From the NCBI GenBank assembly GCA_031841125.1, contig CM063106.1:18600001-18664000 (forward strand): a stretch of DNA of 64,000 nucleotides, read 5' to 3'. The position numbers were made by a program, and so were the translations under genes. This DNA is from Acanthococcus lagerstroemiae. Lineage: Eukaryota > Arthropoda > Insecta > Hemiptera > Eriococcidae. This document shows positions 35,201 through 49,400 of this stretch, piece after piece (position 1 is the stretch's first letter; each line of letters starts with the position of its first letter). Under the pieces are notes generated by a model that searched no databases, was not told the origin of the DNA, and saw only the letters and a list, made by a program, of their open reading frames with translations.

Positions 35201-38200
35201 TTCGGAGTGTCCTCCAGTAGTAGACTGTCGATGTCCGAGATGTTCCTCACGTTCAAGAAGTTCAGCTCGCCGTCTGAGGAATTGGATACCCTCTGGTTGA
35301 CATTTGTCGAGTTGATCGAATCATTCTCGGGAGTGAGATCGGCCTCAGACACATCGAAATCGACTTTCGACGGCTGCGATATTTCAAAGTCAGTAGCTTG
35401 CCGTTGATCGTTATTCACCTCTGTAATGATTTGCTCGGATGAGTCGATTTTCGAGTCTACGTCGGCAATTTCTTCATGAACGCTGGTCGCCATTCCAGTT
35501 TGACTACTCTTCTCGGAATCAGATACCGAGGGTTGAACGTGAACAGCGTGCAGTGAATTTTCACCACTTTGGTCGGCTTCGCATTTTTCGAGCTCAACCG
35601 ACTCGGCTGCACTCCCTTTTTCGATTGACTTGAGCTCCGACTCCGTTTGTTTAGTTTGCTCACCGATGCTGTGACCTTCGTCAATCGACATCGGCGCGTT
35701 GGAATTGCTGGTAACATTTTCGGATACCTCAGACATGGAGTCGGCAACATCCTCCGGAATATCTTCAATGTCCTCTGGAATGTCTTCGACGAAGTCCGAC
35801 GAGTACAACTGCTCGGACAATGACAGTACCTCGGACTGCAGGTCGTTTACCAGTTGCAGGAAGTGTTCGGACTGGGGTGCTTTCGACGGCGGGTCCTCAC
35901 ATACAGAGCTCTTCGTGTCTTTGTCTTGCGGGCTAGAAACCTCAGTATGGATAACACTTTCAGCCGAGGAATTTACGTGATCCTCCGCCGACTCGGCTTT
36001 GTCGAGCTCCGAATGTTGCGACACGCTTTTCAGATGCAAATCCACGTTCTCTGAAGGCTCGGTGACCTCGGACTCGATGAGAATGCCGCTGTCTGCTTTC
36101 TTCAGCTGCTTCTCCGAATCTTCGGTGTTTGTTTCGGCGTCATCTGCTGATTTGAGGTCGTGGTTGGCCGACGTACCCGACTCGGCGGTCTCAACGGCCA
36201 ACGGTTCGGTAGATTTTCGGCCGTGCAGTGAATCGATGAACTGTCGGCGGGTCGACGAGTCCTTGATTTGCGGTTTACTGATTTCGAGAAAGCCGCTCTC
36301 ATCCGCCAGCATTTGACTCAGACGTTTGATGTACTGATCGTAGGCCTGAAATAGCACACATACATTACTATCGCATAAATATGGGTGTAAACGGTAACCA
36401 TCGAATAAGTATTGGAAAACAAAATACTCGGAGAGGTGATTCATCTGATTATCATATTGGGGATTTCAAAATTTTGACAAGATATGAAAAACAGAAAGCT
36501 TAAGTGGTGATAAAGCATGGAAAATTTTTCGAGTTCTAAGTACACAAGAAGTGCTCCGAAGTGAAAAATAAAGTTGGTTAAATTTTCGAAGAAAGATTTG
36601 TTACTTTTATCTTTTTCTTTTGTTTTGCACAGATGCGCAAAAAGTATGACATAACATGAGAACATAGTACTAAAAATATTCATTCTCAATAATAATAGTT
36701 TAAAACAAAAAACTTTTGGTTCTTTTTTAACTACAAGCACATTAGGTACACAGTTACACGTTTTGTTATCAAAATACCGTAATTACGGATTATGTGTCTT
36801 ATCTTGCTGATGACTCAACGTTGAAGTTGATAGTTTTCCATTTCAAAATAATAAGACTCGCGAGGAATATACATTTCAGAATTACGTCGTGCTCAAATTA
36901 TCTTCAACTTTTCCGAATAAATGGTTATACCAGACCGGCATAACTACAACAATGTAAAATATTAGAAATGCTTACACTAACCCAGATCCAAACTAATATG
37001 ATCAATTTTTTAGGCTTGCCAAATATTATGCCAAGAGCTATTTTTGTCTTTTGGATTCTCGATTATTGCGAAACGAGTTCTAGATTCTAGATGCCAAACG
37101 TACCGTCAACTGGGGTATCTTGGAACAACCGTGTGATTTGGGACACACTAACAGGCTTGCACAGTATCCATGAATTTCAACCGTTTACCGCTCATGTTCA
37201 TAAGTGAGAAGAGGTTCAGGGATTAGCTTAAATGAGCAAGTAAGGTGGCTCCTAAGCACGTCTGCCAGTGTGCCAAGTTATCCGACTGTTTCAAGATACC
37301 CCCTTTGACGGTAAACAGGGTTATCCAGTTTTCGACGCAACATAGGAAAATCAGGCATGTTGTATGGTGATATGAATAAGACGGCACACGATGGTCGTCT
37401 ATTAAGATTTAAATCAGTGACGTTGTGACGGACAACAAAAAATGCAACGCTTTGGGGGAAAACTTCCGATGATTTTTGAAGAATTTTTTCGAAAGTCGTC
37501 AGGAAAAATGTTCAATAATCTCCGAAGAATTTCTTCGGAAACATCGGGAAAGATCTCCGATCATTTTTAAGGAATTTCATCGGAAATTGTAAGAAAAAAT
37601 TCCGATAATTTCCGTAGATTCTTTTCGGAAATCTTTAGTAAAAATTTCCAGTGATTTCCCAAAAAATTTCATCAAAATTCTTCAAGAAAATTCTTCTATA
37701 ATTTTTGAAGTATTTCAACACCAGGGAAAAATCTCTGATGATTTTTAAGGAAGTTTATCCCAAATTTTCGGTAAAAAAATTTCAGTAATTTCCGAAGAAT
37801 TTCTTGGGAAAGTTTGGGGAAAATCTTCGATGATTTACAAGAAATCTCATCGAAAATTTTTGAAAAAAACTACGATAATTTCCGAAGAATCTCATCGAAA
37901 ATCTTTAGAAAAAATTACCAATGTTGGAAAAATTACATCAAAATTATTCGAGAAAATTGTTCGATAATCTTTGAATTATTAAACCATCGGAATTTTCCTC
38001 CAAATATTTCTCATGATATACTTCGTGAGTAATCGAAAAATCTTTCTGAAGAATTTCGATGTTTTTTTCTTGTTTTAAATCATTGGACATTTTTTTTTAA
38101 AGATTTCGGATGAAATTCTTTGGAAATTATCGGAATTTTTTTCCCGATGAAATTCTTTGGAAATCATCGGAATTTTTTTCTAACAATTCCTATGAAATAC

Positions 38201-40411
38201 TTCAAAATTATCGAAAAATCTTATCGCAGAATACTGATTAAGTTTTTTTAGAAATCATTGAAAATCTTTCCTAAGTTGATGATTTTTAAGGAAGTTTATA
38301 CAGAATTTTTGGGAAAATATTCCAATAATTTCCGAAGAATTTCTTCGGAAACTTTGAAAATTTGGGAAAAATCTCCGCTGATTTTTTAAGAATTTCATTG
38401 GAATTTTTGGGGGGAAAATTCCAACAATTTCCAAAGAATTTCTTCCGAAACTTCGAGGAAAATCTCCGATGATTTTTAAGGAATTTCATCGGAAATTTTG
38501 GAAAAAATTCCGATAATTTCCGAAGAATTTCATCGGAAATCTTTAGAAAACATTTCCAATGATATCCCGAAAAATTTCATCAAAATTCTCCAAGAAAATT
38601 TTTCTGTAATTTTAGAAGTATTTCATAGGAAACATTCGGGGAAAATCTCCAATGATTTTTAGGGAAAATTACCCGAAATTTTTGGGGGAAAATTCGAAGA
38701 GTTTCCGAAGAATTTCCTCGGAAACTTCGGGAAAAATCTCCGATAGTTTTTAAGGAATTTCATCGGAAATTGTTAGAAGAAATTCCGATCATTTCCGAAG
38801 AATCTCGTCGGAAATCTTCAGAAAAAATTGCTAATGATGATTTCCTAAAAAATTTCATCAAAATTCTTCAAGAAAATTTTTCGATAATTTTTGAAGTATT
38901 TTATAATATTTGAGAAAAATCTCCAATGATTTTTAAGGAAGTTCATCCGAAATTTTTGGAAAAAAATTTCAATAATTGCCGAAGAATTTCCTCGGAAACC
39001 TCGGGGAAAATCTCCAATAATTTTCAAAAAATTTCATCGGAATTGTCGGGAAGAAATTCCGATAATTTCCCAACAATCTCATTGGAAATCGTTAGAAGAA
39101 ATGTCCAATGATTTCCAAAAAAATTTCATCGAAATTCTTCAGGAAGATTTTTCGATAATTTTTGAAGTATTCCGTGGGAAATATTCGAGGGAGAATTCTG
39201 ATGGTTAGATAATTCAAAAATTATCGGAAAATTTTCTCGAATAATTTTGATGACATTTTTTTGATAACATGGGAGATTTTTTCCGAAGTCTTCAAAGAAA
39301 TTCTTCTGGAATTATTGGAATTCTTTTCCGAAAATTTCGGATGAACTTCCTTAAAAATCATCGGAGATTTTTTCCTAGTGTTTCTTATAAAATACTTCAA
39401 AAATTGTGGAAAAGTTTTCTTTAAGAATTTTGGTGAAATTTTTTCTAAAGATTTCTGACGAGATTCTTCGGAAATTATCGGTATTTTTTTTCTAACAATT
39501 TCCGATGAAATTTCTTAAAAATCATCACAGATTTTCCCCGAAGTTTCTGGAAGAAATTCTTCGGAGATAATCGAACATTTTTCCTGACGAATTTCGAAAA
39601 AATTCTTCAAAAACCATCGAAGTTTTTCCCCGAAGCGTTGCATTTTTTGTTGTCCGTCACAGCGCCACAGAGCACAGTAATGTTGCGTTTAAATTTGAAT
39701 AGACGGCCACCGTGTGCCGTCTTATTCATATCACCATGCAACTTACCGCGTTTTCCTATGTTGCGTTGAAAACTGAATAACCCTGTATAAGCTAAGAAGA
39801 AGGGCGACTGAGGACAAACCGGGTAACTGACTTGTGAGGGAAGTATAATAATAATTTTTGTAATCTAAACAACCCCCCCCCCTTCTAAAAAAAATACCAG
39901 ATCTGATTAAAACTGACCGAATATAAAAACAACCCAGAACAAGCAAACCCGATCAAAACGAGCCATGAGCAACACAAATTGAAACAACCATCGGTATCAA
40001 ATTTTACCAAAATCAAACAAATACAAGTAGTATACATGCGAACGTAAACCCCCACTCACCATTTTACCCAAAAATCGACAGAAGCTCTGTTCGATCACTA
40101 AAAAATCGACCATCGTAAGAAGATCCCAGACTTCATTATCATAAAAAATAACGGCGAAAGAATCCGTATTTCTTCCTAACTTCAGAACAGAACAGGATCT
40201 GCTTCCTCAGCAAGAAAACAAGACACCAAGCAAAACCCTGCAAAATTCAAGTAGGTCAGCCTCCTACTCCTCTCCTTCCTTAATTTAAATATTCACAATG
40301 AGAACATTGCAACCATTATCACCCTTCCAAGAGAAAAAAAAGTCGAAAGCTCGTAAATTTTCCCCTTCCTCTCTACACTCAGAAAATTCAGATCTGTAAC
40401 CCAGGAGAGGA

Positions 40412-40453
<42 letters not shown>

Positions 40454-43400
40454 CCACAAGACCGATTGGCGAGTTTCTGGCGTTTCTGGATAGATTTGGC
40501 TGGAGCGTAAGGGGAAGACAGGGTAACATCGTGGTGGCAGGCGATTTCAACGCAAAAGTCCTGCAGTGGGGGTCCAGAAGAACTGACCGACGCGAGGACG
40601 CTATGGTCAACTGGATCGCCGGGCTTGATCTGTTTATTGCCAACCAAGGGACGACCCGGACCTGCATTCGAGGAAATGGCGGGTCCGTCAAAGATGTTAC
40701 CCTGGGTACGGGAGCGGTCGTGGGGCACATCGAGAACTGGCGGGTTGACACAGAGACCAACTCAGCGTCCGACCACCGGTACATCGGGTTCTAGATCGCA
40801 GCGCGAGCCTAGACAACAACCCGTGTGCACATCCACGAGATGGAACACGAGGAGATACAGTGACTCCACTGTGAATGTTTCGCCAGGCGTCGGCGAGCTG
40901 CCAGAAAACATCGAGTCTCCCGACCTGACGATGCGGAGGAGGCGAATGCCGAGTGGATGATTGCCAAGAAAGCACTGCGCGCAGCCGTCAAGAGAACAAA
41001 GGCGAACAAGTGGGCCGAGCTCGTCAAGACGGCGGACGATAATCCATGGGGCGCTCATATAAGGTGGTCCTACAGCGACTCCCGCCCCCTCCCCGATAAT
41101 CAGGCTACCGCCCGCAACGCTGGAGGAAATCATTGCCACTCTGTTCTCCCAGCACTCACCGCTACCACCAAGGTGGGAGCTCACCAGGCAGGACTGGGTT
41201 CCGCGGTTAGAAATCACAGCCTATGAGCTGAGAGTAGCCGTGGATCGGATCAGAGGAAAGCGGAAAGCTCCGGCGCCGGATGGCATACCTAGCCTGGCCT
41301 GGGGACAGATACACTCGCTGAGGCCGGAATGACTACGCATTTGCTTCACTATAGGTGTCTTGAAGAGAGCCATTTACCGGTGATATGGAAGACAGCGAGG
41401 CTGGTCCTGCTTCGCAAAGGCAATAACAAACCAGAGGGCGTGACCTCCTCGTACCGCCCCCTACGTCTACTGGATGACATAGGCAAGTTACTGGAGCGGG
41501 TTATTGCTTTCGTTTCTAACGGTGGGCTATCGAAATCCCAGTATGGATTTCGCAGCCGTCAGTCTCGATACGAGGAACGCTTTCAATACACTGCCTTGGA
41601 AGCGTCCTGAAAGCGATATGGATGAGTGGGATCTCCCGGGGTACCTACAAGTGATTATCAGGAGCTACCTGGCAGGCAGAAAGATAGTGTATATATAGAC
41701 GCAGAAGGTCGCCAGGTCCAGAAGATCATCTCGGCGGGTGTACCTCAGTGATCGGTCTTACTGCCCCTATTGTGGAACATGTCTTTTGACAGGGTCCTGC
41801 GGCTCACACTTTCGAGAGGAGCCCAGGCCATCTGGTTTACCGACGACACCCTTCTCCTTGTAGAGGGGAGTTTGGAGTAAGAAGATCGCAGCAGGTCCAT
41901 ACTCAGCATTGAGATGGTGTCTCACTGGACGCAGGCGAATAGCTTAGAGGTGGCTGCTCAGAAGACAGAAGCCGTCCTTTTTCACGGGTGGAAAGGGGGC
42001 AAGCCACAGCCATTTGACCTAGCGGTACTGGATGAACCGGTATGTGTCCCTGGGAATGACGGTAGACAACGAGCTGTGTTGGAAACCGCATCTCCATACA
42101 ACGGCAGAGAAAGCAAAGCGGATGCCGAGAGCGTTGCGTCAGCTTATGCCGAACCTCCGGCGGCTGATGAGAGTCGAAGAAGACTGTATTCGACAGTAAT
42201 CCAATCGGTTCTTCTCTATTGGGCCCAGTCGCGACATTCTGCGAGGACAGAGAAGACACAGGAAGGGTCCAGTGGGCTATGGCACTACGCATAATCTGCG
42301 CGTATAGGACCGTCCCATATGAGGTGGCTCTTGTACTAGCTCGAATGTCTCATATTACTCGTAAGCTGCTGGCTCGGGAGAGCGCTACTCTGTATCAGCC
42401 CTTCCAGAAGCTCCCACCAGCTGACAGAAAAAAGAAAGGAATGAAGGAGAAGATGAAGAGAGAAGTCCGGTGGCAAACAATTCAAGAGTTGGTGGCTCGC
42501 CTCCAAGGGACCACCCATGGCCACTGGACATTAAGGCTAGTACACGACCTCGATGCATGGCTTTCGCGAGGCCCGGTGAGCTGACGTACCATCTTATGCA
42601 AATGCTCACCGAGCATGGGAGCTTCAATGGTTGTCTGAACCGTTGAAACAAGGTATCTAGGCAGTGCTCGCATTGTCCAGCAGAGGTCGATGACGCTCAA
42701 CATACCATCTTTTGTTGCACTGCGTGGAACGACGCACGAGCAGCGCTCAAGGCGTCCGTCGCCAGCCACATCACTCCCGTGACGACGGTTGAAGTGATGG
42801 CTGATTAGTCCGCAGAACTGGTCAGCCATGATCCAATTCGCTGGCATAGTGATGTGGCCCAAAGAGGATGCCGCGCGAGACAGCGGACAGCACCCGCATA
42901 GCTCACGCAATCCACGCAGCAGGTCTTGAGTGACGAGGACTCCCCATAAGTAAGGAAGGCTCCCCTATCGGACGGTCGGCTCTGCAGCTGAAGACCGTCG
43001 CCGTATCCGAAAAGAATACCGAAAGGCGATACCAGGATGCAGCGGCAGTAAGAGCGAGGACGGACACGACAACCATAGTGGAACCGCGAATAGGGAAGCG
43101 CGTGCTGTCAATAGGGGTAAAGAAAAAGAAAGAAGAAAAAAAGTGTGTGTGTAGATCCACTATTCCTTGACAACTTGGTATGCTCCCTCAGTAAGACAGA
43201 AAATCCATTTTTACTTCCATTCCGCCCCATTTCATCGGTCCTTTAGAAATTATATTTCCTCGTGATATAACGGGCTGATTACGGCCCCGAAAAAATCATA
43301 GAAATCTTCGTGAATTTAAAACAGATCTCACAGCATCTTTAGAGAATTCAAATGAGTTTCAACAGAATCTTATAGATGGAATATAAAGGAGTCTGTGAAA

Positions 43401-46400
43401 GTCTTAATCACTCTCAGCATGGGGATAAGTTAACATGAATTTTCAAATTCTGTATCCTAAGCGTGAACTTTGAACTCGTTCTGTCCTCCAAGTATTCACC
43501 ATTACTTGTAGACCAAAAGTCACCTTTCACGCACCCTCTATACAACTTTTCAAGAAAAAAAGTTGTTCCTCCCTACTAATCAGACTTCAGAAGTCTCCAG
43601 ATATCCTCCCTAACTGACCGCCAGGATGCAGGATCTAAGAATCATACAATCTCACTCGTTCTCAAGCATTCACAACGTAGAAAAATCAGCCGACTGATGA
43701 TCGCAGTTTTACTCAACATTGCAGACAATCAGCTGATCTCATAACACATTTTCCTATTTCAACTTCTACGGAAAGTCACTCAGTCTCATGCGACACCTCT
43801 CAGTGTAAGGAGGTGATACAACAATGCTACTCGAAATTCGACCCAATTACTTCTTGCACTGAATTGCCAGTTTGTTATCTTCCTGACACCAGCAAGAGAA
43901 AGAAACGCCGACGCTTATTTACAAACAAATCGCAAGGTCTCGTACGTGTATTCGCATTTATAAATAAAGAATGTCCATTTTCAAAAAAAGTGAACACGTG
44001 GATTCTTTTGAACACAAATTCCAAGCCTTATCGGAGCATGAACCTGAATCTCTCATTTTCGTTCCATTCGTAACTAACCCAACAGACTCTACTCGGCCAG
44101 CAGGGGAGCTTACCCCAAAATTTGAATTCCATTAAACTACTGAGCCTTGATCTACTAAAACCTACTTGACCCAAAAAATCATCTTAACCTTCGCTAATAC
44201 GATTGGCGAAGTAATTTTGATAAGATACCCTGCGACGCTACGTATCGCGTGAAAATATAAGTACAAAAACAACATATTCCACCAAAATGCAACAACATAC
44301 AAGACACGTTCGAGGTCATTTTCAACAATCGCTATGCTAGAAGTATTCCGTAAAAAAAAAAACTGTTGAGTGGTGAGAACCGAGCAAGAGTCCAAAACGG
44401 GAGAAATGTTCCGAATAGTTTTTTGATAAAGCTAATAGTTTTCCTTATCTCCAAAAATTCGTTCGTAACAACGCTGTCTCGCTACACCGTAACACTGTCG
44501 ACATTCAGTCGTCGTTTTCTAGAGCTATTTTACAATACACAGCGAATTGTTATTTGAAAATGGATAAAAACTTGAGCATCTGTGTTTACCTCGTCGGTTT
44601 ATGCAGTTTGTATTTAATTCTAACGCCAACGGATGGAGCAGTTGCAAAAAAGAGACAGCGTCCGATTTCACCAGAGGATCTTCCAGCCCATACCAACTCG
44701 AAAGGTAATTTTGGAAGCCCTCTTAGTGGTGAAGGAGCAAATACAATCGCAGAAAATACTGCAATCACCACCGGCGGTTATGAAGGCACGACAACCAACA
44801 CCGGCGGTTATGAAAACATGACAACCAACACCGGCGGTTATGATGGCACGACAACCCCCATCGGCGGTTATGGGGGCACGACAAACCCCACCACCAGTGG
44901 TTATGAAGGAATCACAACCACCAGTGAAAGTCCTACAACTAACAGTAGTTTTGGAAATGAAATCGGAAATCCTAATACCATCACAACTAGCAATACAATG
45001 CAACAGCCAAACTTTACAAGTAGTACTACTACAGAAAGCAGTCTTGGTTATAACGCATCTCAAGGGACACCTCAGATCCCATATCCGCTAAGCAACAATT
45101 ACACCTATGATGATCTTGCCGGGGAGAATGAACCAATCGTACTGCAGGGGTCGTCATCAACAGAAATTACTCCGACATCTGCGTCGTCCTCAACAGGAAT
45201 TACTCCGACATCTGCGTCATTCTCAACCGAAAGTACTCCGACATCTGCGTCATCCTCAACAGGAATTACTCCGACGTCTACCGTGGCAGCACCGCTAGAA
45301 ATCGTACTTCAAATAGCACCACAAGCCAGCCCTCAAGCCCAAGATGACCAGGCAGATGATTTCAATTACCCATCCGTACAATATAACGAATACGATGATG
45401 ACTGGAGTGATAATACTGATTTTGGTGAGTATATCCTTAATAAATCAATTTTAAACGTATATTTTATTGGTTACTACTTCCAAATAGAATATTTATTCAG
45501 ACTAAACAAGGTGGAATTTTAGAGAGGAGCTTGTCAAATTTTGGCTGGAAAATAATTAAAAAAAGTTTCTTTGACAAATCACTAAAATTATAAAACGTGA
45601 TAAATTGTATTTTTGGAAGGGTTAACCCTTTCCCAGTCAGTAGCCGTTCGCTGGTGAATATTCAATTGTTCTTTACCGCTGAATTTGCAAAGGAAACTGG
45701 GTAATTATAAACTGAATACTCGGCCAGAGTACTCGATAAGATATATCTGGTTGCAAGCGACCTTACAATGCTCATCGACGAAAAAATCAGAAAATTATTC
45801 CGATCTTCCCCCTTACTACACCCCAGATACGACACTCCAACAGATAGTTGAAATCTTTGTTCTCCATATTTTTTTTTTTTTACATATGTTTTCCTCGTTT
45901 GAAAGAAACAGAAAAGGAAAATACTTTAGTACACAATTACGATAAGTAGTGCACGCGATTTCATCATTTCAGTAGCGTGCATCGCATTATTAAGTCTTGT
46001 TTTTGACGGCATCTTGAAAATTTCGAAATTGTTATAATCTTTTAATGCAAGACCTAATGCCACGAGCATATGGTATCAAGTCAGTGAGAATCAACGGATA
46101 CATTTCGATCCATACCACTCTACCAAACTGGGCAATATTTTTTCGATAATTATTCTTCGATGTTACTAGGAAGTATGACGACACACTTACTGAGAAAAGA
46201 GGACATTTCGAGCAAACAAAGTCAGTATAGAACTTGAACAAAAAGGCGTATCTCAATAATAGGAGCAAAAAATAAGCAGTTCAGATGCACCTCACAATTC
46301 CTACGCAAAACGGACGTATCTCAAAGGCATTTTTAGACATTTAGAAATCCCTCAGAATAAAATACGGTTACATAATATTTGAGGAGCGATTTTCCAAAAC

Positions 46401-49400
46401 GGACTCTGTCCAATTTTGTATTTTTTACAGGAGGCGATACAAACTTGGTACACGGAGTTATGTGATTTAAAAATCTTGGGTGATGGACTGGTTGCCTAGT
46501 AGAACACTTACTGGAACACCTCTCGTTTAAATATTTCGTTTTTGTTGCGCCATGTGTTCGTGAATGCGTCACGAAGTTGGGTACCTGGACAGAGGTCGTT
46601 TTGGAATGATTTTTTATGCTGAATTCGGAAGCAGAATGTCAAGTGAATGTTCAAAAATCATTCCAAAACGGCATGTATCCTTCTGAAAAGAGCCTCGAAC
46701 ACAATGGAATGCTGTAAAATTGATTATTCAGCAAAATCGAAGTAAAAATCCACTAAATTGACGTTTTAATAAGTATCAAGAAATTTATTCATCAGTAAAA
46801 TTTAAATTTTATGTTTCAAAAAGTATCAAAGTACAGGCAAAAATAAAAGAAACTACTCGAGACGTCGTTTCTTCGAGGTGGCTTCAGGCTTTTCAATATT
46901 TTGTCTTTTAATGGATGCCTTCTCTGCTGCTGGCGTTTCAGTAAGTTCAGGTTCTACAGCAACTTTCGGTTTTGCAACAACTTTTCGTTGTGACGTTGGT
47001 GTTTCCGAAGAGTTTGGTGCAGTACGTTTTTTAGGAGAATCCTTGGGCTTAACGAGTTTGGTTTTTTTAGATGATGATGGTTTTAAATCGATAGCGTGTG
47101 TCAGATCGTCTTTCTTCTTTATCCCCGCTTTCCGTTAAATCCATCAGTCCAATTAATTTGAGTACGTCTTTTTTTCTTTCTGTTGAAACGGATGTTTGTG
47201 ATGGCAATAGTTTCGGTTTTCTGGCTACGAACTTTGGAGTTTTTGGTTTCAACAAATTATGGGAAGTACTATTTCCGGAGAACAAGTTACTAACATGAAC
47301 AGTTCTTTGCTGACGACGTGTGAATAACCATCTACGATTTTATTACATTTCCAACTGGTTCACAGACTTGAGAGATGTTCGTGACAGAGTTTTGAAATCG
47401 AATACCTGCCAGTCATCACCATACACGAATACTGTTCCGAACTTTTCATATATCTGGTGATATTGAGCCGGTGACTTGATCACAGGAATTTTCCGCAAGA
47501 TTTTCTTTCAAGACGTGTGTAGCTGTGTACGTTTCTGTATGCTGATACGTGGCTGATCTCACACTGCGGATACTGCGAGTCCCGTACATTTACCCTATCT
47601 ATGTATTTGCGAATAGAGTATCGTCTGCTTTGTTTTCGTTAACGTTCAATCAGTTGATATTTACGAGAAAAGAGACATTATTAATATTTTTAAAGAAATC
47701 TCCAGGGAAAAAATTTGTCTCCGTGCACTTATATAAAAAAATATGATACGGTACGAGTGGGCCAAAAACGCGTTTACAGTAGCGTAGCCAGACTTGGTAT
47801 GAAGGGGGGGGGGGGGGGGATCGTTTCACTTTTGTAACATTACATGGGTAATTCTACCTTTATACCACAATAAATTTTAATTTTTTCACATTTTCGGCAG
47901 ATGCCGGGGAGGGGGGCAGACCTCCCCCCCCGGTGGCTACGCCCCTGCGCGTTTAAGCTTGTTCTGTTGCAGAACTCGGCTTCGCCTCGTTGTACATCAA
48001 ACTCGCGTTAACGCTCTTTATCCCCACTAGTACCGTAATTTTGGATTAAGGTCGTTTTGGAACAACTCTTTTTTAAATGTGAAATTCTTTTGGCTTTCTA
48101 TAGAGGTTTAAACGCTGCAAATAGGTAGTTTGATGATGTAGGTATGCGCCTGACAGTATCCTCCACCAGATGGCGCCAAGAAACGAGATTCGAAAAAAAT
48201 GGACAGAGTCCGGTTTGGAAAATCGCTCCTCATTTCCTTGAACATCACAATCAGAAAATTGGTCGAAGTTTTTAAGGGCATGCAATTTTGTTAGGGATAT
48301 TTGTACCCTGTCTGGCTTATAAGAGAATTTATACTTCTTAAAATGGGACAAGACGACGTTCAGAATCTCCAATAGTTTAGCGAAAGACGCAGAAAATGTG
48401 AGGCGTAGCCCCTCAAAATACTGTCCAGAAAATTGGGCTATAAATTAGAGTTGCAAATGTTGGCAGGATTTCGTCTTATCAGTGGTCTGAATGGGTAATA
48501 ATGGAGATTTTTCTATTCAAAAGTACACATGATCACCCATTCATTTCCCCCCGCTAACACCCGCACAGGTGATTTTGCAGCGCACTCTAGTGCAGGTTTA
48601 TACCCCAATTAGAAAACTACACATGGTAGTTGGAAAGAGTGAAGTCATTGTATCCAAATTCGCGAGCAAAAACAAATTTACTTCTCCCCCCAACTCTTGC
48701 AAAACTTTTTGCATTTATGTTTAGGCACTGTGTGGTAACATTACTGGCAGTAGAATAATGCAGTTCAAATAACAAAATATTCACATTCGGAATAACTGTT
48801 TTGAATTTAATTCCAGATGAAATGCAACAACCGATGGAAACAAGGGAGGAAATCATAGTAGACAAGAAGATCGACGAAGTGGTGTACCCATTTAAATGAT
48901 ATGTTCTACATAACTACGTACACTTTTTAATATTTATAATCTTTATAAACGTAAATTAACTTTTAGTTTTATTGTTTTGTTCAAATAAACTTTGTACTCG
49001 GAATTTTTCGACAACTTCTTGATTCATTCCCCAGTACTGCCCTATGAAGCTGAAAAAAATCACGGTAACTACAGCAAAATTGCATACAACCTACCTCCAA
49101 CTGCTTGATCAAAGACTGCTCTTTCGTTCGGAGTTTCTCTTTACGCAGTTTCTTTTCTTCATTACGCAAACGTTCTGCTTCGAGTTTCCGCTGCCTCAGT
49201 TGCTCTTGTAGTGCTGATATTCGTAATTCAACGTCACTCTGATCGGTTGTAGTGTCTACCAAGGAAACAAAACAATATTATCGCTTAATTTGCAACAACT
49301 CAATTTTTTCTGCGATTGCAGTGAGACGATGAAGTACCATTCAAAGATGCTAAGGTAAACTCAGAACTCGATGATTGTCGACGCAAATGGAGAACCTTTT

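Larger units (their letters stand above)
46381..48231. mobile_element. 1.85-kb TIR element enclosing a gene-derived pseudogene
   Basis: GAGGAGCGATTTTCCAAAAC at the left pairs with GAGGAGCGATTTTCCAAACC read inverted from 48231. The repeat spans about 31 bp (through GGACTCTGTCC) with one mismatch. ATTT directly flanks both ends (46377-46380 and 48232-48235), fitting a 4-bp target duplication. GTCGTTTTGGAA motifs recur in inverted orientation inside. The body contains the pseudogene at 46853-47589 and a hAT-type MITE at 47777-47947. No transposase is recognised. Confidence 0.65.

Noticed and set aside
37430..39660. CRISPR-like or centromeric satellite array
   Set aside because: The units are contiguous, diverged and change orientation, and unique inverted arms enclose them; a foldback transposon explains this better.
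40285..40784. 147- and 163-codon minus-strand frames near 40.3-40.8 kb
   Set aside because: They run through the (AG)n microsatellite (poly Ser-Leu) and oppose the LINE endonuclease frame; judged antisense shadows.
48957..49032. Possible alternative terminal exon of the CEP350-like gene, frame YWGMNQEVVEKFRVQSL ending in TAA
   Set aside because: The exon at 49095 joins the one at 36345 in phase and gives the expected KQLE/AYDQYIKRL coiled-coil continuation, so this short AT-rich frame is not needed. Transcript data could revive it.
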